From positions 1 to 35,422 of the forward strand of contig CALKXJ010000028.1 in assembly GCA_938003835.1 (NCBI GenBank): a stretch of DNA of 35,422 bases. Reading direction: 5' to 3'. Position 1 is the stretch's first letter; each line of letters begins with the position of its first letter. A program made the translations under genes and the position numbers. Of this stretch, positions 9,192 to 16,637 are shown piece after piece. The notes beneath the pieces were generated by a model that was not told the origin of the DNA, ran no database searches, and saw nothing but the letters and a program-made list of their open reading frames with translations. The DNA comes from an uncultured Bryobacteraceae bacterium (GTDB lineage: Bacteria; Acidobacteriota; Terriglobia; Bryobacterales; Bryobacteraceae).

Positions 9192-10488
9192 GCCGGGGCG
9201 TCTCCGGGATGCTCCGGGCGAGGCGAAAGCCCACCCAGCGCAGCCGCCGATCCGGAGGCACGGCGTGCCGGAGCGCCGGATCGAGCAGGTCGGCCGTGTC
9301 GGCCCAGCCGCCCCCGCGGACGATCCGCATCCCTGCGGCCTGCGGATCCTCGCGGCCATCGAGCGGGTCATAGGGATAGGGCCGGTCCAGGCTCGAACAC
9401 CATTCGGCCGCATTGCCCAGCAGGTCGAAAACGCCGAGCCGGTCGGGCGCCTTCGACCCCACCGGCTGCGGGCCGCTTTCGCGGCCGGTTGCGGCATAGA
9501 CGGCGACGGCTTGGGCGCCGGCTTCAATTGCGCCGCCGGCACGGGCGGCCGCCTCCCATTCGGCTTCCGTAGGCAGGCGAAAGCCGCCGCCGGCAATCCG
9601 GGCATTGAGCCTGTCGAGGAAGCGCTGCACGTCCTGCCAGGAAACGGCGGTCACCGGAAGTCGGGACGCCGGATCGGTGCAGCCTTCGGCGCCGGAGCCC
9701 ATCACGGCGCACCAGTCCGCCTGGGTGACTTCATGACGCGCCAGATAAAAGGGCCGGACCCGCACGGCGTGAACCGGCACGGAGCTCCGGAAGCGCTCCG
9801 AGCCGATTTCGACGTCGCCGCCGCCCACCAGGACCATCGCCATGCCCAGCCCTTCGACGCGCACCGCGGGCGGCAGTCCGGTCGCCTCGTCGGAGGCGCT
9901 ACCTTCGGCGATGAAGCCGGGGGGCGGGCCGGCCATCCGCCGCTCGCACGCTTTCAAGCGCTCGGCGGCGCGGGCATCGCCGGGCCAGGCATCCAGAGCG
10001 GCCCGGAAAGCCTCCCGCGCCTGGCGCCAGGCCCGCCTCCGGAACAACTCCTCCGCCTCACGCATCTTCGCCTCGTAACGGGCACGGTCGGCGGCCAGTT
10101 TCTCGAGCCGCTCGTCGCGCACCTCGGGCGGCTTGTTCGGATCGACCAGGGCATGGTGGTGGTGGCAGGTCTGGCAGCCGTCCCGGCGCTTGACCTTCGG
10201 GCAGCCCGAGGTGTGGCAGCCGAGGCACTGCGCCGCAAGCGCCTCCCCCTGCGCCATACGCTCCGGCTTGACGTTGTTGCGCTCGTCGATCACGTGCCCT
10301 TCGCTGACCCCGTGGCAGGCTATGCAGTCCGCCCCCGCGCGCGAATGTCCGGAGATGCCCCATTCGACCACGGAGATCACATGACAGCGTGCGCAGACGC
10401 CGGCCTTGCGAAACTGGTCGTCCGCCGGCTGCTGACCCAGGGCAACCGCCGCAGGCAAAGTTGCGAACCACACTCTCAGGCGCGCCAT
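9163..10488 (-). CDS. Exported tetraheme cytochrome c fused to a SUMF1-like (formylglycine-generating-enzyme-like) domain
   Basis: 441 residues from the ATG at 10488, chosen because GGAGGAGGA stands just upstream and the protein then starts with a signal peptide (MARLRVWFATLPAAVALGQQ). Four CxxCH heme-binding motifs lie at 32-36, 55-59, 88-92 and 105-109, the last followed by further histidines. A charged helical linker (about 120-200) leads into a C-terminal SUMF1/FGE-fold domain: GMAMVLVGGGDVEIG, a LPTEAEWEAAAR core, NAAEWC, RIVRGGGWAD and WVGFRLAR. The cysteines that catalyse formylglycine formation are not visible; the region after RGGGW has none. The gene begins inside the last codons of the upstream aldo/keto reductase gene, so the two proteins are probably made together and both exported. 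Likely a periplasmic electron-transfer protein with a binding domain; partner unknown. Confidence 0.85.
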   Translation of the reverse strand: MARLRVWFATLPAAVALGQQPADDQFRKAGVCARCHVISVVEWGISGHSRAGADCIACHGVSEGHVIDERNNVKPERMAQGEALAAQCLGCHTSGCPKVKRRDGCQTCHHHHALVDPNKPPEVRDERLEKLAADRARYEAKMREAEELFRRRAWRQAREAFRAALDAWPGDARAAERLKACERRMAGPPPGFIAEGSASDEATGLPPAVRVEGLGMAMVLVGGGDVEIGSERFRSSVPVHAVRVRPFYLARHEVTQADWCAVMGSGAEGCTDPASRLPVTAVSWQDVQRFLDRLNARIAGGGFRLPTEAEWEAAARAGGAIEAGAQAVAVYAATGRESGPQPVGSKAPDRLGVFDLLGNAAEWCSSLDRPYPYDPLDGREDPQAAGMRIVRGGGWADTADLLDPALRHAVPPDRRLRWVGFRLARSIPETPRLSAAVARPR

Positions 10489-11570
10489 TCCTCCTCCAGC
10501 CAGCGATACTCGGGCGCGAGCCACGACGGGCTGCACAGCTTGGCCAGGCGCCGCGCCGCCTCGAGCGCCGCGTCCTCTTCCGGACTCCGCTCCTGATAGC
10601 GCGCCAGCGCCCGGTAGTTGTCCTCGAGCAGGATCTCGTCGAACATGCCGGCGATCGCCGTGGCGACAAATGGCCGGCTGTAGACGAAGCGCATCGCCGC
10701 CATGCAGAGCGTCTCGTCAGGCAACCGGTCCAGGCTCCGGGTCAGCTCCGCCACGGCCTGCGGCAGGATGGGCCTGTTTCGCCGCTGCCAGAGCTGGAGC
10801 GGCTCGAATTCCGGTTTCATGCCGGGACGCGCCTTGGGGTCGAGCTTCATGATCGAACCGGAGGCGAGCGGCTTCATGGCGATGAGGCCGACGCCCCGGG
10901 CAAGCGCAGCCGGCAGAAACTGGCTATAGTCGGCCCGGGCGTGGATGAAGTTGTACGGGAAGAAGATGTAGTCGAGCTCCTCGAGCTCATCGAGCGCGTG
11001 GCTCATCGTGCGCTCGATATGGGTGGCGATGCCGATGGCGCGGATCTTGCCCGCCGCCTTCGCCTTGCGGAGCACGTCCCAGTGATGAAGGCAGGCCGAG
11101 TCGATCTCAGCCGTGTGAAAGCGGTAGAGATCGACGTGGCCGAACAGACGGCAGGCCCGGTCGATCTCCACGGCGCTGATTTCGTGCGCCAGCGAGATGA
11201 GCACCCTTTGCCGCCGGTCCTTCACCAGCCTCGCCGCCGGCTCCCACTGCCCTTCACTCTCATAGACATCGAGCAGATTCACTCCCAGGTCGAAGGCCTT
11301 GAGAATGATTCGGTCGCGGCGCGCCTGTCCGGCCTCGGTCAGCACCGTCTTGTTCGGACCGGCGCGGATGCGGTCGGCCGGGTCGGTATGCGAGCCGAAG
11401 GAAAGCAGCGAGACCCACAGGTCGGTGCGCCCCAGGCGGCGGTAGACCATGCCGCCGCGGCGAAACTCGGGGACGCGATTCGTGGGGGCCGTTTCAGCGC
11501 CCGCGGCCCGGCTGAGCAGTCCGGCGCCGGTCGCGCGGAGCAGATCACGACGTGTATATCCGAATCCCAT
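10476..11570 (-). CDS. Tat-exported aldo/keto reductase-fold protein
   Basis: 364 residues. The N terminus has a twin-arginine signal (YTRRDLLRATGAG, Arg7-Arg8) with an AAGA cleavage-like site near 24. The rest is an AKR barrel: MVYRRLGRTDLWVSLLSFG, LGVNLLDVYESEG, VDLYRFH, and KAAGKIRAIGIATHIERTM. Asp101, Tyr103 and His152 lie near the usual catalytic positions, but the catalytic-lysine strand reads VLISLAHE instead of ...TK, so the lysine seems to be missing. Export by Tat would carry a pre-bound cofactor. It overlaps the cytochrome/SUMF1 gene by 13 bases and lies 47 bases after the Clp-like gene. It may be a periplasmic redox or sugar-binding protein; enzymatic activity is uncertain. Confidence 0.85.
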   Translation of the reverse strand: MGFGYTRRDLLRATGAGLLSRAAGAETAPTNRVPEFRRGGMVYRRLGRTDLWVSLLSFGSHTDPADRIRAGPNKTVLTEAGQARRDRIILKAFDLGVNLLDVYESEGQWEPAARLVKDRRQRVLISLAHEISAVEIDRACRLFGHVDLYRFHTAEIDSACLHHWDVLRKAKAAGKIRAIGIATHIERTMSHALDELEELDYIFFPYNFIHARADYSQFLPAALARGVGLIAMKPLASGSIMKLDPKARPGMKPEFEPLQLWQRRNRPILPQAVAELTRSLDRLPDETLCMAAMRFVYSRPFVATAIAGMFDEILLEDNYRALARYQERSPEEDAALEAARRLAKLCSPSWLAPEYRWLEEEWRA

Positions 11571-11582
11571 CGTTTGGGATTC
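11562..11582 (-). repeat. Palindromic element at the AKR start codon (copy 1)
   Basis: GAATCCCA and TGGGATTC form a perfect 8-base inverted repeat (11562-11569 and 11575-11582) around TCGTT. On the minus-strand RNA the AUG of the AKR gene (11570-11568) falls at the loop/stem edge. Apart from a 2-base insertion, the element and its flanks repeat the sequence at 12190-12210. Confidence 0.5.
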
Positions 11583-11617
11583 ACCATATCACGGACCGGG
11601 GCGCCGTTGCGAGGAGA

Positions 11618-12790
11618 TCAGCCCTTCTGCGAGGTGCGCGCCGCCGGCCGGCGCTCGCGCGCACCGGCGGCGGCGAAGGCGGCCCGCATCGGCGCCAGGC
11701 CTGCGGCCTCCGCGATCTCTTCCAGATGATGGAGGCCCAGCCCCGCCGCCTCTTTGATGAAGGCGAGGCAACCGGCTTCGGGTTCGTAATCCACGCGGAC
11801 CAGATCGCCTCCGCGCACCTGCTCCGTCGCGATGAGGTTGGAGAGCGGCTGCACCAGGAGCCGCTCGATGGCCCGCTTCAGATGCCGGGCGCCGTACTTC
11901 ATGTCGGTGCCCTGCTCGAGCAGGTAGTCCTTGGCCCGATCGGTGAGGTTGAAGACGAAGTGGCGCTCGGGATCGGCGGCGCTGAAGATGCGCTCCTGCA
12001 CCAAGTTCAACTCGATGTCGAGGATGCGCCGCAGCTCCGCCGGGCCGAGGGGCTGGAACACCACGATCTTATCGATCCGGTTGACAAACTCCGGCGTGAA
12101 TTTCCGCCGCGCCGCCTCCGTGCCCGCGCGCCGAATCTTCAGCGACAACTTTTCGTCGATCGTCGCCCCGCGCGATTCAGAACGGATCCCGAATCCCAGT
12201 TTGGGATTCAGAATGGCACTCATCTCCGCCGCTCCGAGATTGCTGGTCATGAAGACGATGGCGCGCGAGAAATCCACCCGGCGGTTGTCTCCGAGCGTGA
12301 GCGTAGCCTTGTCGAGAATGCCGAGCAGCAGGTTCCAGAGAGCGTCGCTCGCTTTCTCGATCTCGTCGAAGAGCACGAAGCTGATCTTGACCGTCTCAGT
12401 GTGGTACTGATTCAGCGTCTCCTGGCTCAGAAGCGGATGCGTCTCGCGATGCCCCAGATAGCCCGGCGGCGAGCCGATCAGCTTGGCAATCTCATGGCTG
12501 TGCTGGAATTCGGCGCAGTCGATCTTGATGACCGCCCGCGCGTCGCCCACCAGGCACTCGGCCGTAGCCTCCACGATCCGCGTCTTGCCCGAACCGGTCG
12601 GTCCCAGGAACAGAAGATTGCCGATCGGCCTGCCCGGCGGGTTCAGCCCGGCCAGATACATCTGATAGATGCTGACGATTTCGCGGATCGCCTCCGGCTG
12701 GCCCACGATCAGCCGGTTGAGACCCTTCTCCAGCGTCTCCGCGGCCTTGCCCGTCCGCGTGGGATCCAGGACCAGATTCAACCGCGTCAT
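11618..12790 (-). CDS. Short single-ring Clp/HSP100-type AAA+ unfoldase
   Basis: 390 residues from the ATG at 12790 (GGAG eight bases upstream); a GTG at 12808 is a weaker alternative. It corresponds to the second AAA+ ring (D2) of ClpA/B/C only, with no N-terminal Clp domain, no D1 ring and no ClpX zinc domain. Walker A is GPTGSGKT at 63-70, Walker B ends at Asp142-Glu143, the pore loop is GYLG at 110-113, sensor 1 is Asn184 (TSNLG), the arginine finger is Arg238 (FVNRID), and a D2-small domain with YGARHLKRAIE follows. LGF at 198-200 sits where ClpA and ClpC carry the ClpP-docking IGL/VGF loop. The C-terminal 45 residues are Ala-rich. It is probably an ATP-driven unfoldase; a protease partner is inferred and no clpP gene is in the window. 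Confidence 0.85.
   Translation of the reverse strand: MTRLNLVLDPTRTGKAAETLEKGLNRLIVGQPEAIREIVSIYQMYLAGLNPPGRPIGNLLFLGPTGSGKTRIVEATAECLVGDARAVIKIDCAEFQHSHEIAKLIGSPPGYLGHRETHPLLSQETLNQYHTETVKISFVLFDEIEKASDALWNLLLGILDKATLTLGDNRRVDFSRAIVFMTSNLGAAEMSAILNPKLGFGIRSESRGATIDEKLSLKIRRAGTEAARRKFTPEFVNRIDKIVVFQPLGPAELRRILDIELNLVQERIFSAADPERHFVFNLTDRAKDYLLEQGTDMKYGARHLKRAIERLLVQPLSNLIATEQVRGGDLVRVDYEPEAGCLAFIKEAAGLGLHHLEEIAEAAGLAPMRAAFAAAGARERRPAARTSQKG
12190..12210 (-). repeat. Palindromic element inside the Clp-like gene (copy 2)
   Basis: GAATCCCA and TGGGATTC (12191-12198 and 12202-12209) flank GTT. It lies in the codons for NPKLGF, the suspected ClpP-docking loop. It matches copy 1 at 11561-11583 over 22 bases with a single 2-base gap. 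Confidence 0.5.
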
Positions 12791-12805
12791 GGCGTCTGCT
12801 CCATC

Positions 12806-12833
12806 CACCTGAGAGCAACTCAGGTGCCACCTG
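12806..12833 (-). promoter_or_regulatory. Alternating CAGGTG/CACCTG sites upstream of the Clp-like gene
   Basis: Three copies of the same 6-mer lie in alternating orientation at 12806-12811, 12821-12826 and 12828-12833. The first pair forms a perfect 8-base hairpin (CACCTGAG, loop AGCAA, CTCAGGTG; 12806-12826) that ends directly before the ribosome binding site. The second pair is a compact palindrome with a 1-base centre. It could be an operator or a leader hairpin. No T-run follows, so it is not an intrinsic terminator for the SDR gene. Confidence 0.4.
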
Positions 12834-12869
12834 CTCTTGGGATGCTTATCGGTTGCCCGGCGTCAGTCT

Positions 12870-13592
12870 TTATTTGCGAGGTTTCGAAGGCCGCACTTCC
12901 ACCCGGCTGATCAGAGTGCGTTCCGGCATACGCAGAATCGCGACGACGATCTCGGCGATGTCTTCCGGTGCGATCTTCCAGCCCGCCTGCTGGTGGGACG
13001 AACCACTGCGGAACTCGGTTTCGACACTGCCCGGAAGGATCGCGCTCACGCGAACGTTGTCGTAGCGGTGGTCCAGCATCATCGCCTCGGTGAAGCCGTT
13101 CAGTCCAAACTTGGACGCGTTGTAAGCGGCGCCGGAGGCGAACGGGTTCTTCCCCGCCAGGCTACTTATGTTGATGATCCAGCCTCCCCCGCGGATGCGG
13201 AATCGCCGGAGCGCTTCCCGGGAGCAATAAAACGCCCCATTCAGATTCGTTCCGATCGTCCGCTGCCAGTCTTCCACACTCATCTCCGCCACGGGAGCGA
13301 AGAGGCCCACTCCGGCGTTGTTGATCAGGATGTCCAGGCCGCCCAGCCGGGCATCGACGAAGCGGAAGAACTCGGCCACCTGGGATGCGTCGGAGACGTC
13401 GGCGGCCTGGCCGGCGATCTCGCCGCCGGTGGACTGGCTCAATTCCACCACCGCCCGCTCGAGGGCCTCCGGCGAGCGGGCGCAGATGGCCACCGCGGCG
13501 CCCTCGCGCGCCAGCCGCTCCGCAATCGCGCGCCCGATGCCGCGCGTCGCTCCCGTCACAACTGCCTTCTTTCCTTCGAGTAACCGGTTCAT
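12870..13592 (-). CDS. Short-chain dehydrogenase/reductase
   Basis: 240-residue classical SDR with canonical motifs: TGATRGIG at 13-20, NNAG at 91-94, Asn116, Ser143/Ser144 (NISSLAG), and Tyr157/Lys161 (YNASK). The C terminus (RVEVRPSKPRK) lacks the usual VDGG ending, as in sepiapterin-reductase-like and acetoacetyl-CoA-reductase-like short SDRs. It is the first gene in a minus-strand series with the Clp-like gene (79 bases downstream). NAD(P)-dependent oxidation or reduction in the cytoplasm is safe to state; the substrate is not visible. The start region is 60 bases from the divergent heme operon, so the two may share a control region. Confidence 0.92.
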   Translation of the reverse strand: MNRLLEGKKAVVTGATRGIGRAIAERLAREGAAVAICARSPEALERAVVELSQSTGGEIAGQAADVSDASQVAEFFRFVDARLGGLDILINNAGVGLFAPVAEMSVEDWQRTIGTNLNGAFYCSREALRRFRIRGGGWIINISSLAGKNPFASGAAYNASKFGLNGFTEAMMLDHRYDNVRVSAILPGSVETEFRSGSSHQQAGWKIAPEDIAEIVVAILRMPERTLISRVEVRPSKPRK

Positions 13593-13623
13593 GAAGGCAA
13601 TCCTAGCGCAGGGGACGAGCGGC

Positions 13624-13629
13624 TATACT
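13624..13629 (+). promoter_or_regulatory. Possible -10 box of the heme operon
   Basis: TATACT lies 23 bases before the first ATG of the hemX-like gene, in the 60-base divergent gap. No convincing -35 sequence is present 17 bases upstream. Transcription would start near 13636 and give a short leader. Confidence 0.4.
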
Positions 13630-13652
13630 GGGGAACAAAGGCCCGCGAACGA

Positions 13653-14471
13653 ATGCAGGAAATGAGCATCTTCTGGCTGCGCGTGGCTGTCGTGCTGTAT
13701 GGCGTCGGCCTCGTGCATGCCATCCTCACCGTCTTGCACCGTCCTTCGCGGCTCTTCCCGGCCGCGCTCGGCGCCTTCGTCGTAGGCGCGATCCTGCATC
13801 TGGTGGCGCTGGTCGAACTCGGCTTTGCACTCGGCCGCCTGCCGCTCGACAACTTCTTCGAGTCGATGTCGGCTTGCGCGTTTTTGCTCGCCGCGCTGTT
13901 TCTGTTGGTCTATTGGCGCTACGAGTTGGCCAGCCTTTCCGTCTTCCTTTTCCCGCTGGTCTTCCTGATGGCGCTCGTCGGCGCCACCGAGTTGCCCGTG
14001 GCCACCTGGTCGGATGAGCGGGTGCGCGATCTCTGGCTGCTGGTTCACGTGCTGCTGGTGCTCGCCGGCTACGCCGCCCTGCTGGTGGCCGCCATGGCCT
14101 CCCTCATCTACCTGATCGGCGAGCGGCAGCTCAAGCAGAAAAGCCGCGCCGGGTTTCTGGAGAAGTTGCCGCCGCTCGGCACCCTCGACGCGCTGATTAC
14201 CCGCACCATCGGCCTCGCCTTCGTTCTGATCACTCTGGCGGTAATCGCCGGCAGTATCTGGGCCTTCGTCGAAAGCGGCACGCGCTGGATCACGGAACCG
14301 AAAGTGGCTATTTCCCTTGTCACCTGGGGCTTCTATCTGCTGATGGTCTTCCTGCGCACTTCGGCCGGCTGGCGTGGGCGGAAGGCGGCGATGCTGGTGC
14401 TCGTTGTCGTCGGCTCATCCGCTCTGACCTGGGCCGCGCACGTGGGATTGCGCCCGGGCCTGGTGCAATGA
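13653..14471 (+). CDS. CcsA/HemX-like cytochrome c assembly membrane protein
   Basis: 272 residues with about eight hydrophobic segments over the whole length, so an integral inner-membrane protein. Family-type histidines are visible: His22 (LVHAIL), one in ILHLVAL, one in LLVHVLLVLAGY and one near the C terminus. The WWD heme-handling motif of true CcsA (WGxxWxWDPKE) is degenerate (GTRWITEPK), which points to the HemX subgroup usually encoded next to hemA. HemX is thought to affect glutamyl-tRNA reductase level or heme handling rather than cytochrome ligation itself. The stop overlaps the hemA start (ATGA). Start at 13653; an ATG three codons later (13662) is equally possible. Confidence 0.82.
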   Translation: MQEMSIFWLRVAVVLYGVGLVHAILTVLHRPSRLFPAALGAFVVGAILHLVALVELGFALGRLPLDNFFESMSACAFLLAALFLLVYWRYELASLSVFLFPLVFLMALVGATELPVATWSDERVRDLWLLVHVLLVLAGYAALLVAAMASLIYLIGERQLKQKSRAGFLEKLPPLGTLDALITRTIGLAFVLITLAVIAGSIWAFVESGTRWITEPKVAISLVTWGFYLLMVFLRTSAGWRGRKAAMLVLVVVGSSALTWAAHVGLRPGLVQ

Positions 14472-15733
14472 AGTTCGCCATCACAGGTCTGAACCACAAG
14501 ACGGCGCCGGTCGAGGTGCGCGAGAGGCTGAACTTCGATCAGAACGCACTCGGCCCGGCGCTGGCCGAGCTCAAGCGCCTGCCGGGAGTCCAGGAAGGCA
14601 TGGTGCTTTCCACCTGCAACCGGGTCGAGGTCTCCATGTGGCTCGAGGAGGCGGCCGACGCCCGCGCCCTGGGCGAGCAGTTCCTGTCGTCCAGCCGCGC
14701 CGTCCCGCGGGAGTTCGTCGCGCCGTACCTGTACTGTTACGAGGAGGCGGAGGCCATCCGGCATCTGTTCCGCGTGGCCGCGAGCCTCGATTCCATGGTG
14801 GTGGGCGAGCCGCAGATCCTCGGGCAGCTCAAGACCGCCTATGCGCTCGCCAAGGCCCACGGGGCGATTTCGGGCGCGATGGATGCCCTTCTGACGCGCG
14901 CCTTCAGCGTCGCCAAGCGCGTCCGCACCGAGACCAGCATCGGCGAAAACGCCGTTTCGGTCAGCTACGTCGCTGTCGAGCTGGCGCGGCAGATCTTCGG
15001 CAAGCTCGACCGCAACCGCATCATGCTGGTGGGGGCGGGCAAGATGTCGGAACTTGCTGCGCGCCACCTCAAGCGCGCCGGCGCCGAACAGATCCTGGTC
15101 ACCAACCGCACGCACGCCCGCGCGGTGGAGATGGCCAGCTTGTTTCGCGGCCGCGTGGTCGAATACGAGCGCTTCCGCGAGCTTTTGCCCGAGGTCGACA
15201 TCGTCATCACCTCGAGCGCGGCGCCGCTTTACATTCTGCGCAAGGAGGACATGCGGCGCGTCATCGAGGCCCGGCGCAACCGCCCCATGTTCCTGATCGA
15301 TATCGCCGTGCCGCGCAACATCGACCCGGCCGTCAACGAACTGGACAACGTCTTCCTTTACGACATCGACGACCTCCAGCGCGTGGCTGCCGAGAACCTG
15401 CGCAACCGGCTCGAAGAGGCGCGCGAGGCCGAGGCGATCATCGACGAAGAGGTCCGGCGGATGGTGGCGCGACTCAAGGCGCGCGAAGTCACCCCCACGA
15501 TTGTCAGCCTCCAGCAGCATCTCGAGTCGCTGCGGCAGGGCGAGCTCGAGCGCATCCAGACCAAGCTCGCCACGCTGACGCCGGAGCAGCGCGAAGCCGT
15601 GGAAGCGATGACCCGCAGCCTCATCAACAAGATCGCTCACGGCCCCATTTCTGAGTTGCGCCGGCAGGCGGCCCAGCCCGACGGTCTGGCGACGATCGAA
15701 ACCATCCGCCGGGTCTTCCGCCTGGAAGGCTGA
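14468..15733 (+). CDS. hemA: Glutamyl-tRNA reductase
   Basis: 421 residues, full length. It reduces the glutamate on tRNA-Glu to glutamate-1-semialdehyde with NADPH, the first committed step of tetrapyrrole synthesis. The catalytic Cys50 is in VLSTCNRVEV, the conserved N terminus reads GLNHKTAPVEVRE, the substrate loop VVGEPQILGQLKTAY is present, and the NADPH-binding motif is VGAGKMSELAARHLK. A long helical dimerisation region ends the protein. The gene starts within the stop of the hemX-like gene and is followed one base later by hemC, so the operon is translationally coupled. Confidence 0.98.
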   Translation: MKFAITGLNHKTAPVEVRERLNFDQNALGPALAELKRLPGVQEGMVLSTCNRVEVSMWLEEAADARALGEQFLSSSRAVPREFVAPYLYCYEEAEAIRHLFRVAASLDSMVVGEPQILGQLKTAYALAKAHGAISGAMDALLTRAFSVAKRVRTETSIGENAVSVSYVAVELARQIFGKLDRNRIMLVGAGKMSELAARHLKRAGAEQILVTNRTHARAVEMASLFRGRVVEYERFRELLPEVDIVITSSAAPLYILRKEDMRRVIEARRNRPMFLIDIAVPRNIDPAVNELDNVFLYDIDDLQRVAAENLRNRLEEAREAEAIIDEEVRRMVARLKAREVTPTIVSLQQHLESLRQGELERIQTKLATLTPEQREAVEAMTRSLINKIAHGPISELRRQAAQPDGLATIETIRRVFRLEG

Positions 15734-15734
15734 G

Positions 15735-16637
15735 ATGCTCCGGATCGGCTCGCGCGGCTCCAAACTCGCCCTCTGGCAGGCCGAATGGGTGGCGGCGCGC
15801 CTGGACCAGCTGGGCGCGCGCTGCCAGATCGAAATCATTCGCACCACCGGCGACAGGATCACCGACGCTGCCCTCGCCAAAATCGGCGGCAAAGGGCTGT
15901 TCACCCGCGAGATCGAAGAGGCCCTGCTCGAGGGTCGCGTCGATGTGGCGGTGCACAGCATGAAGGATCTGCCTACGGCAATGCCTGAAGGCCTCCTCGT
16001 GGCTGCCGTTCCACCGCGCGAGGATCCCCGCGACGCCGTCGTGGGCCGCCGGCTCGAGGAGTTGCCGCCGGGCGCCCGCGTCGGCACAAGTTCTCTGCGA
16101 CGCGCGGCTCAGCTCCGGCGGCTTCGCCCGGACCTTGTCGTCGAACCCGTGCGGGGCAACGTCGATACACGCCTGCGCAAGCTCGACGAGGGCCGCTACG
16201 AGGCGATCGTTGTTGCGGCGGCCGGCCTGCGCCGGCTGGGCTGGGAGGCGCGCATCGCCGAGATCCTTCCGGTGGAGGTGATGCTGCCGGCGGTCGGACA
16301 GGGTGCGCTGGCCATCGAGACGCGGGCCGAAGGCGAGGCCTGCGAGCTCTGTCGCCGGCTGGACGATCCCGCGTCGCACGCGGCGGTCATGGCGGAGCGG
16401 GCGGTCCTCACCGCGCTCGGCGGCGGCTGTCAGGTGCCGATCGCCGCGCACGCGCTGGTCACAGGCGGAGGGGTGCGGCTCCGGGCGCTGGTCGTCTCAC
16501 CCGACGGGGCGCTGGCGGTCCGCGAGGAAATCGATGGGCCGGCCGTCGAGGCGGTCCGGCTGGGCGAGGAGCTCGGTCGCCGATTGCTCGCCGCCGGGGC
16601 CGAGGCGATCCTCGAAGCGGTCTACGGAGCAGGATGA
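15735..16637 (+). CDS. hemC: Hydroxymethylbilane synthase (porphobilinogen deaminase)
   Basis: 300 residues. It polymerises four porphobilinogens to hydroxymethylbilane. The catalytic aspartate is Asp78 (HSMKDLPT), the arginine-rich substrate-binding segment is GTSSLRRAAQLRRLRP at about 117-132, and the dipyrromethane cofactor attaches to Cys232 (LGGGCQVPIAAH). The N terminus RIGSRGSKLALWQA is canonical. It follows hemA immediately and overlaps the cobA-hemD gene by 4 bases. Confidence 0.98.
   Translation: MLRIGSRGSKLALWQAEWVAARLDQLGARCQIEIIRTTGDRITDAALAKIGGKGLFTREIEEALLEGRVDVAVHSMKDLPTAMPEGLLVAAVPPREDPRDAVVGRRLEELPPGARVGTSSLRRAAQLRRLRPDLVVEPVRGNVDTRLRKLDEGRYEAIVVAAAGLRRLGWEARIAEILPVEVMLPAVGQGALAIETRAEGEACELCRRLDDPASHAAVMAERAVLTALGGGCQVPIAAHALVTGGGVRLRALVVSPDGALAVREEIDGPAVEAVRLGEELGRRLLAAGAEAILEAVYGAG

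Noticed and set aside
12806-12826. Terminator or CIRCE heat-shock operator between the SDR and the Clp-like gene
   Set aside because: No T-run follows the hairpin, and the sequence does not match TTAGCACTC-N9-GAGTGCTAA.
14333-16087. Long open frame on the minus strand opposite hemA and hemC
   Set aside because: GC-rich genes commonly leave long antisense frames; the plus strand encodes unmistakable HemA and HemC, and the antisense product has no recognisable features.
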